Below, in pieces: positions 42,270 through 47,601 of a stretch of DNA of 47,601 bases. Under the pieces are notes generated by a model that saw only the letters and a list, made by a program, of their open reading frames with translations, was not told where the DNA came from and made no database searches. Within the stretch, counting starts at the first letter, position 1, and every line of letters starts with the position of its first letter. This stretch comes from Silicimonas sp. GTDB taxonomy: Bacteria; Pseudomonadota; Alphaproteobacteria; Rhodobacterales; Rhodobacteraceae. The stretch covers positions 1 through 47,601 of the forward strand of contig JAJDZT010000106.1 in NCBI GenBank assembly GCA_022824525.1, read 5' to 3'. Both the position numbers and the translations under genes were made by a program.

Positions 42270-44140
42270 GCCCGCCTACGATCCTGTTGTCTGATCTTGG
42301 CGAGGATCAGCGTGAGAGCTGCCGGAGTCATCCCTTCGACACGGCCAGCCTGGCCCAGTGTCTCCGGCCGAATGCGAAGAAGTTTTTGTTTGAGTTCGTT
42401 TGAAAGTCCGCTGAGCTCTTCAAAATCAAAGTCTCGGGGTATCCGATGAGCTTCGTCCCTTCTCAGGTTTTCGACATCTCTTGATTGACGGTCAATATAC
42501 TGAGCATACAGAGCGTCACACTTTAGCTGTGTGCGAATTTCCTCGCGAATATCATCAAGGTCGGGCTGCAAATCAATCAGATCATAGAAGGTAACATCCG
42601 CGAAGGCTAACAGTTCCCGGCCAGAACGCTTGCGTCCGTCAGCTGCAATCTTGATGCCCTGCGATGCTGCGTCTTGCGCTGATACAGATACCGCATCGAT
42701 ACGCCGCTGGCCGTCACTCAACTCATCCGTCTTGGCGTGGAAATGCTTCGCGCGTTCCGCGCCGATACATCCAATCTCAAGCCCTAAGGGCGTTAGTCGT
42801 TGATCAGCATTATCTGCCCTCAAAGAGAGGCGGAACTCCGCGCGTGAGGTGAACATACGATAGGGCTCCGTGACACCCCTTGTAACCAGGTCATCTATCA
42901 TCACACCGATGTAGGAGGTTTCTCTTCCGAACTGGACAGGGTCCTTACCAAGCGCCGCAGCAGCAGCATTCAAGCCAGCGACCAGCCCTTGTGCGCCTGC
43001 TTCCTCATACCCGGTGGTTCCATTGATTTGTCCGGCCAGATACAAACCGTCAATGTCCCGCACATTTAACCGCGACGATAGCGCGCGCGGATCAACGTAA
43101 TCGTACTCGATGGCATAGCCAGGCTGAGCGATAACGGCCCGCTCCAAACCACGAATGGAGTGAACGTATCGCTCCTGCACATCTTGTGGCAATGATGTTG
43201 AAATCCCGTTTGGGTAAACAAGGTCGGTATTCAGACCTTCTGGCTCAAGAAAGACTTGGTGTGATTGCTTGTCCGCAAACCGGACCACCTTGTCTTCGAT
43301 GGAGGGACAGTACCGCGGTCCCGTTCCGTCGATATGCCCGCCATACATGGCCGATCTGGAAAGATTGGCTCGAATAATTTCATGCGTTTCTTCATTGGTG
43401 TGCGTGATCCCACACGAGACCTGCCGAGAAACGGCGCCGTCCGAGAGAAACGAGAAAAGCACCGGATCATCATCTCCGGGCTGTTCTTCCAAAATACTCC
43501 AGTCAATACTTTGAGATATGAGCCGCGGCGGCGTGCCTGTTTTAAGGCGCCCCAAAGGCAAGCCGAAATCATCAATTCGTTCCGCCAGACGAACTGCGGG
43601 CGACTCTCCGATACGGCCGCCCTCCCGCGATACGTCCCCAATATGAATAACGCCGCGCAGGAAAGTTCCCGTCGTCAAAACGACAGCAGGCGCGGAAATT
43701 CTGGCACCGTCTTTTAGTACGACACCCTCAACGCGGGAGCCGACGATGTGGAAGTCTGTGACTTCCGCCTCCACAACCTCGATATCGCTGACTGACGCGA
43801 TCTCTGACTGCATCTCCCGCCGATAGATATCTCGGTCTGCCTGGGCTCGCGGGCCCTGTACTGCAGGACCCTTACGGCGATTGAGCAAACGAAACTGGAT
43901 GCCGGCCTTATCGGCAACCCGGCCCATCAGCCCGTCAAGCGCGTCGATTTCCCGAACAAGGTGTCCCTTGCCCAAGCCTCCAATGGCAGGATTACACGAC
44001 ATGACACCGATTGCATCTTTTGCAATGGTAACCAAAGCTACGCGCGCGCCAAGACGAGCTGCCGCGTGCGCCGCCTCCGTTCCGGCGTGCCCACCACCAA
44101 CCACCACTACATCTTTGTCGAAATGTTTCACGTGAAACAC
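42266..44140 (-). CDS. mnmG: tRNA uridine-5-carboxymethylaminomethyl modification enzyme MnmG
   Basis: The 624-residue flavoprotein has the N-terminal FAD site [20 protein letters not shown] and the family's [20 protein letters not shown]. The conserved GTPPRL and CPSIEDKV blocks follow, then [20 protein letters not shown] and [13 protein letters not shown]. With MnmE it modifies the wobble U of certain tRNAs. Start GTG 44140 gives MFHVKH, encoded by a parS palindrome; an internal GTG at 44131 is possible. mnmE ends 6 bases upstream of it. Confidence 0.96.
   Translation of the reverse strand: MFHVKHFDKDVVVVGGGHAGTEAAHAAARLGARVALVTIAKDAIGVMSCNPAIGGLGKGHLVREIDALDGLMGRVADKAGIQFRLLNRRKGPAVQGPRAQADRDIYRREMQSEIASVSDIEVVEAEVTDFHIVGSRVEGVVLKDGARISAPAVVLTTGTFLRGVIHIGDVSREGGRIGESPAVRLAERIDDFGLPLGRLKTGTPPRLISQSIDWSILEEQPGDDDPVLFSFLSDGAVSRQVSCGITHTNEETHEIIRANLSRSAMYGGHIDGTGPRYCPSIEDKVVRFADKQSHQVFLEPEGLNTDLVYPNGISTSLPQDVQERYVHSIRGLERAVIAQPGYAIEYDYVDPRALSSRLNVRDIDGLYLAGQINGTTGYEEAGAQGLVAGLNAAAAALGKDPVQFGRETSYIGVMIDDLVTRGVTEPYRMFTSRAEFRLSLRADNADQRLTPLGLEIGCIGAERAKHFHAKTDELSDGQRRIDAVSVSAQDAASQGIKIAADGRKRSGRELLAFADVTFYDLIDLQPDLDDIREEIRTQLKCDALYAQYIDRQSRDVENLRRDEAHRIPRDFDFEELSGLSNELKQKLLRIRPETLGQAGRVEGMTPAALTLILAKIRQQDRRRA
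44124..44139. promoter_or_regulatory. parS site at the mnmG start
   Basis: A second perfect TGTTTCACGTGAAACA, 1.9 kb from the first, covering codons 1-6 of mnmG (MFHVKH). The two sites with parAB complete a chromosomal ParABS system. Confidence 0.95.
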
Positions 44141-44146
44141 CTCACC

Positions 44147-45418
44147 CTATTTTCCAATACAGAAGCTGGAGAAAATCTCACCGAGGAGGTCCTCCACATC
44201 AATTCGCCCCACCAGGCTATCCATCGCAGACACGGCGGTTCGCAGATTCTCGGCGACGAGCTCCGCTCCAACGAAACCGTCCTCTATACCAACAAGCGAC
44301 GATTCCAAAGCGTCTTCCGCCTTCTGCATGGCCTCGATATGCCGCCGGCGAACGAGAATTCCAGCACCAGAAGCTCTTTCTGCCAAAACATCGGATACCT
44401 TGTCGACCAGGCGATCAATGCCCTCACCTGTCAGAGCTGAAAAATCACCACCATCAAGATCAGCCTTCGATACGACAACGATGTCATCTTCAATCGGAGT
44501 CATTGCCGGTTCATCCCGTTGACGTCGAAGGATGAGGCGTAGGTCCGCCTCCTTCGCCCGCACCAAAGCGCGCTCGACACCGATGGCCTCAACCTTGTCA
44601 TCGGTATCACGTAAACCAGCGGTATCCAAAAGCGTGACCGGCAAGCCGTTCAAGTCCATCCGGACTTCGATCACATCCCTCGTCGTTCCCGCAATTTCTG
44701 AAGTGATAGCTGCATCACGACCTGCAAGTGTGTTCAGAAGCGTCGACTTACCAACATTTGGCGGACCAACAATTGCGACCTCAAATCCATCTCGGACACG
44801 TTCCGCCGAGGCACTCCCCTTTAACTCACTTCGAAGCTGGCCAAGAACCTCACCAACCAATTCGCGCACTTCAGGCATCACATCGACGGGTACGTCCTCG
44901 TCGGCAAAATCAATTGTCGCTTCAACCAGTGCCGCTGCTCTGATGAGCTTTTCTCTCCAGATTTGCGTGCGCTCTCCAATGGCACCCGAGAAGACCTTAA
45001 GAGCCTGCCGTCTCTGAGCATCCGTTTCTGCATCTACCAGATCCGCCAATCCTTCGATCTGCGTCAGATCCAAGCGTTCGTTTTCAAGCGCGCGTCGCGT
45101 GAATTCACCAGGTTCAGCGAGACGGAAATCATCAAATGTACCAAGGGCGGACAAAAGGGCTGCGATCGTCGCTTGCGATCCATGGATATGGAATTCGACA
45201 ATGTCCTCGCCCGTGAAACTGTTAGGTGCTGGAAACGCCAGAACAAGCGCTTCATCAAGCACTTCTCCTTTAAACACCAGCTTTCGCAAGGATGCACGCC
45301 GGGGTTCGACTTTTTTGGTGAAGTGCTCTACGGACTCCAAGGCGCGTGGGCCCGAAACGCGAACAACTGCAACGCCGGACTTTCCCTTGGCCGACGCCAA
45401 GGCAAAAATCGTCTCCAT
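44147..45418 (-). CDS. mnmE: tRNA modification GTPase MnmE
   Basis: The 423-residue protein has an N-terminal tetrahydrofolate-binding domain ([19 protein letters not shown]) and a GTPase domain with P-loop [12 protein letters not shown] and [10 protein letters not shown]. The C-terminal CIGK, whose Cys is needed for activity, is present. Partner of MnmG in wobble-uridine modification. AGAAGG lies 8 bases before the ATG, in the right arm of a small TTCTGT/ACAGAA hairpin (45429-45446). Confidence 0.95.
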   Translation of the reverse strand: METIFALASAKGKSGVAVVRVSGPRALESVEHFTKKVEPRRASLRKLVFKGEVLDEALVLAFPAPNSFTGEDIVEFHIHGSQATIAALLSALGTFDDFRLAEPGEFTRRALENERLDLTQIEGLADLVDAETDAQRRQALKVFSGAIGERTQIWREKLIRAAALVEATIDFADEDVPVDVMPEVRELVGEVLGQLRSELKGSASAERVRDGFEVAIVGPPNVGKSTLLNTLAGRDAAITSEIAGTTRDVIEVRMDLNGLPVTLLDTAGLRDTDDKVEAIGVERALVRAKEADLRLILRRQRDEPAMTPIEDDIVVVSKADLDGGDFSALTGEGIDRLVDKVSDVLAERASGAGILVRRRHIEAMQKAEDALESSLVGIEDGFVGAELVAENLRTAVSAMDSLVGRIDVEDLLGEIFSSFCIGK

Positions 45419-45428
45419 ATATATAACC

Positions 45429-45446
45429 TTCTGTAATTAAACAGAA
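45429..45446 (-). other. small hairpin between rho and mnmE
   Basis: TTCTGT/ACAGAA arms with a 6-base AT loop lie in the 30-base gap after rho. No T-run follows on the minus strand and the right arm overlaps the mnmE ribosome site, so weak translational effect is more likely than termination. Confidence 0.3.
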
Positions 45447-45448
45447 AA

Positions 45449-46720
45449 TCAGGTATTCATCGAATCGAAGAACTCAGAGTTCGTTTTGGTTTGTTTCAGC
45501 TTGGACAGCAAGAACTCGATTGCGTCTGTAGTACCCATAGGGTTCAGAATTCGCCGAAGCACAAAGGTCTTTTGCAGATCGTTCTTGTCGACCAACAGGT
45601 CCTCCTTGCGAGTTCCGGATTTGAGGATGTCCATGGCCGGGTAAACGCGCTTATCGGCAACCTTACGATCGAGTACGATCTCACTGTTGCCTGTTCCCTT
45701 GAATTCCTCGAAGATCACTTCGTCCATACGGCTACCAGTTTCGATCAGCGCGGTCGCAATGATCGTCAGCGAACCGCCCTCCTCAATATTTCGGGCCGCA
45801 CCAAAGAACCTCTTGGGTCTTTGAAGAGCGTTCGCATCTACACCACCGGTGAGAACCTTACCTGACGATGGAACCACCGTGTTGAATGCGCGACCAAGCC
45901 GCGTGATCGAATCCAGCAGTATCACCACGTCGCGCTTGTGTTCGACGAGGCGCTTTGCCTTCTCAATAACCATATCCGACACAGCCACATGCCGCGTAGC
46001 TGGCTCATCGAAAGTCGATGAAACAACCTCGCCCTTAACCGAACGCTGCATATCGGTGACTTCCTCCGGCCGTTCATCGATCAGCAAAACGATGAGATAG
46101 CACTCAGGGTGATTTGTCTCGATCGAGTGCGCAATGTTTTGCAGGATAACCGTCTTACCCGTCCGAGGCGGCGCAACGATCAACGAACGCTGACCCTTTC
46201 CGATGGGCGCAACCAGATCAATTACCCGGGCAGACTTGTCCTTGATTGTTGGATCTTCGATTTCCATCTTGAGCCGCTCATCAGGATAAAGCGGCGTCAG
46301 GTTGTCGAAGCTCACTTTATGACGGGCCTTCTCGGGGTCCTCGAAATTAATCTTCTCGACCTTCGTCATCGCAAAGTAACGTTCACCACTGTCGTTCGGC
46401 TCACGAATGACACCTTCGACTGTATCACCCGTACGTAGAGCGAACTGCCGGATCATTTCCGGGGAAACGTAGATGTCGTCCGGTCCCGGGAGATAGTTGG
46501 CTTCTGGAGAACGAAGAAACCCGAAGCCGTCCTGGAGAACCTCCAAAACACCGTCACCGCCAATGGTCCAATCCTCGTCAGCGCGCTCCTTCAGGATGGA
46601 GAACATCATCTCCCCTTTGCGCATGGTGGATGCGTTCTCAATCTCAAGATCTTCGGCCATCGCCAACAATTCCTTGGGCGACTTAGATTTGAGGTCAGAC
46701 AGGTTCAGACGATCAGACAT
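45449..46720 (-). CDS. rho: Transcription termination factor Rho
   Basis: The 423-residue protein has the N-terminal [20 protein letters not shown] domain, the RNA-binding cold-shock fold ([20 protein letters not shown]) and the ATPase with P-loop [20 protein letters not shown] and [17 protein letters not shown]. Hexameric helicase that ends transcription. The start is ATG 46720 with AAAGG at a good distance; the frame extends to 46756. Confidence 0.97.
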   Translation of the reverse strand: MSDRLNLSDLKSKSPKELLAMAEDLEIENASTMRKGEMMFSILKERADEDWTIGGDGVLEVLQDGFGFLRSPEANYLPGPDDIYVSPEMIRQFALRTGDTVEGVIREPNDSGERYFAMTKVEKINFEDPEKARHKVSFDNLTPLYPDERLKMEIEDPTIKDKSARVIDLVAPIGKGQRSLIVAPPRTGKTVILQNIAHSIETNHPECYLIVLLIDERPEEVTDMQRSVKGEVVSSTFDEPATRHVAVSDMVIEKAKRLVEHKRDVVILLDSITRLGRAFNTVVPSSGKVLTGGVDANALQRPKRFFGAARNIEEGGSLTIIATALIETGSRMDEVIFEEFKGTGNSEIVLDRKVADKRVYPAMDILKSGTRKEDLLVDKNDLQKTFVLRRILNPMGTTDAIEFLLSKLKQTKTNSEFFDSMNT

Positions 46721-46836
46721 AGGCAACCTTTCCACGAGGACAGGTAAAGAGTTCATTTCTGTGATTGGTCACGGGGCACCAGGACAGCGCCTTGGGCACC
46801 GCACATAAGATCGTACGGCTGACGAGTCAATAAAAC

Positions 46837-47286
46837 TCAGAACTTTACGATCACAGAAAACACTATGACGATCATCAGAACAGTCGGCACTTCATTCATG
46901 AGACGAAAAGTTCGACCAGTGAGCTGGTTATCACCCGAAAGGAAATCCTTTCTTCGTGCGCCGAGCCACATATGAAACCATGTCATCCCCAAAACCGCGA
47001 CAAGCTTGGTCCAAGGCCACACGGCTGCCCAGTCCACGATTCCCGGCGTTGCAACCAAGCACAATCCGAATAGCCAACTTGCAATCATCGCAGGATTCAT
47101 GATTGCTTTCAAAAGACGACGTTCCATCGTTGTGAACATCTCATGGGTCTCACCGCTCTGTCCGACTTTCTCAGCGTGATAGACAAACAGTCGTGGTAAG
47201 TAGAACAACCCAGCCATCCACGCGATCATCGAGATCACATGAAGCGATTTGATCCAAGGGTAGGCGGAAGGGAGGAAATTAAGCAT
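46837..47286 (-). CDS. hemJ: HemJ-type protoporphyrinogen oxidase
   Basis: The 149-residue, four-helix membrane protein starts with YPWIKSLHVISMIAWMAGLF followed by YLPRLFVYHAE, whose conserved His and Arg residues mark HemJ. Later WFHMWLGARRKDF and RLMNEVPTVLM. It oxidises protoporphyrinogen IX in heme synthesis. Start ATG 47286 with GAGG at 8 bases; GTG 47304 is possible. It lies upstream of rho on the same strand. Confidence 0.93.
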   Translation of the reverse strand: MLNFLPSAYPWIKSLHVISMIAWMAGLFYLPRLFVYHAEKVGQSGETHEMFTTMERRLLKAIMNPAMIASWLFGLCLVATPGIVDWAAVWPWTKLVAVLGMTWFHMWLGARRKDFLSGDNQLTGRTFRLMNEVPTVLMIVIVFSVIVKF

Positions 47287-47477
47287 CGGGGCCTCAACGT
47301 TCACTCTCTATAAAAATAAAAAAGAAAGAAAGAAAAGATGATGTGTTTGTTGGTCCTATGGATAAGTAGAATTGCTGAGTTTTCCGACGAGTTTTCCAGA
47401 ACATTTCGGCACCTTGGATAACTTGTGTTCAAACTCCACCATCAAAATATTATAATTTAAAGAGCCTCTTGCAAAAC
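47287..47477. other. AT-rich intergenic region, candidate chromosomal origin (oriC)
   Basis: No gene fits. Contents: a purine/A-rich tract (47310-47338), the DnaA-box-like TATGGATAA (47357-47365; reverse strand TTATCCATA, one mismatch to TTATCCACA), TTTTCCAGA (47392-47400) and CTTGGATAA (47413-47421; two mismatches), an IHF-like CATCAAAATATTA (47440-47452), and an AT-rich stretch (47441-47461). The place, next to hemJ–rho and within 3-5 kb of parS, suits an alphaproteobacterial origin. Inference; no replication data. Confidence 0.45.
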
Positions 47478-47601
47478 TATTGCGATGAAGCGCTGGCGCG
47501 GCGGGTCTCATGTTCTGCGTGGGGTTTCGGGTGCCAGAGGCCCCGCATTGGTCGGGAATTGCCGTGCCTCCAGCGCTTGAAGAAGACCATAAGGCAAACA
47601 T
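47478..47601 (-). other. unidentified open stretch entering from the right edge
   Basis: On the minus strand one frame is open from the window edge to TAG 47480-47478 (about 40 codons, GC-rich third positions); another minus frame is open for about 30 codons. Neither is recognised. It may be the 3' end of a gene cut by the window, or non-coding. Confidence 0.2.

Noticed and set aside
47356..47601. 81-codon minus-strand open frame at the right edge
   Set aside because: Its translation runs through the AT-rich gap with no family resemblance; another frame ending at 47478 is slightly more gene-like.

Overview
The window reads as chromosomal DNA of an alphaproteobacterium of the order Rhodobacterales (Roseobacter-like). 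The evidence is the gene order rho–mnmE–mnmG–rsmG–parA–parB, two perfect alphaproteobacterial parS palindromes inside rsmG and mnmG, the divergent hrcA–grpE / rph–rdgB–hemW block, a Rhodobacterales-style flagellar cluster (motB–flgE–flgK–flgL–flgI with fliP converging on it), and the character of the proteins themselves. Base composition is moderate and fairly even. There are no insertion sequences, phage genes, rRNA or tRNA genes, or CRISPR arrays.

Layout, left to right. (1) 1–6.4 kb: flagellar genes. The 3' part of fliP is on the plus strand with a disrupted upstream frame; flgI, flgL, flgK, flgE and motB are on the minus strand. (2) 6.5–10.2 kb: a pentonate/xylonate-type IlvD/Edd dehydratase, a PA2779/PA2778-type pair (small membrane protein plus lipoprotein cysteine peptidase with TPR), and an AhpD-like peroxidase-related protein. 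(3) 10.2–15.3 kb: a 427-base intergenic stretch with overlapping CtrA-type TTAA-N7-TTAA motifs. It is followed by a 1553-residue acidic RTX/LamG protein built from two diverged copies of a large module, and then a strong terminator. (4) 15.3–19.3 kb: a tungstate-type ABC uptake operon (tupB, tupC, tupA) ending in an unusual HTH plus periplasmic-binding-like regulator, and upstream of it a stand-alone PAS–GAF protein of phytochrome ancestry that has lost the expected chromophore residues. (5) 19.4–28.1 kb: a heterodimeric ABC exporter pair; hslO–CoA pyrophosphatase–cca; a second NUDIX gene; and a REC–PP2C phosphatase divergent from a lone Hpt gene. (6) 28.2–33.1 kb: argG, a DUF898 membrane protein overlapped by an M48 peptidase, a sulfotransferase-like protein and an exported MsrA. 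(7) 33.1–47.6 kb: mutS, then heat-shock genes grpE/hrcA, rph–rdgB–hemW, parB–parA–rsmG–mnmG–mnmE, rho, hemJ, and a final AT-rich gap with DnaA-box-like and IHF-like sequences that may be the chromosomal origin.

How it fits together. The right end is the replication/segregation and core-information region: ParA/ParB act on the parS sites a few kb from the putative oriC, and rsmG/mnmG/mnmE/rho are the usual neighbours. The left end is motility and cell surface. The CtrA-like sites upstream of the RTX gene, and a weaker one upstream of flgE, suggest that surface protein and flagellum could share the CtrA regulon. The REC–PP2C/Hpt pair resembles a partner-switching or phosphorelay input. These regulatory links are inference from sequence motifs only.

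Most worth following up: the RTX/LamG protein with its tandem CtrA-like motifs, the degenerate phytochrome-like PAS–GAF protein, the REC–PP2C/Hpt pair, the hairpin that covers the mutS ribosome-binding site, the fliP disruption, and the putative oriC.
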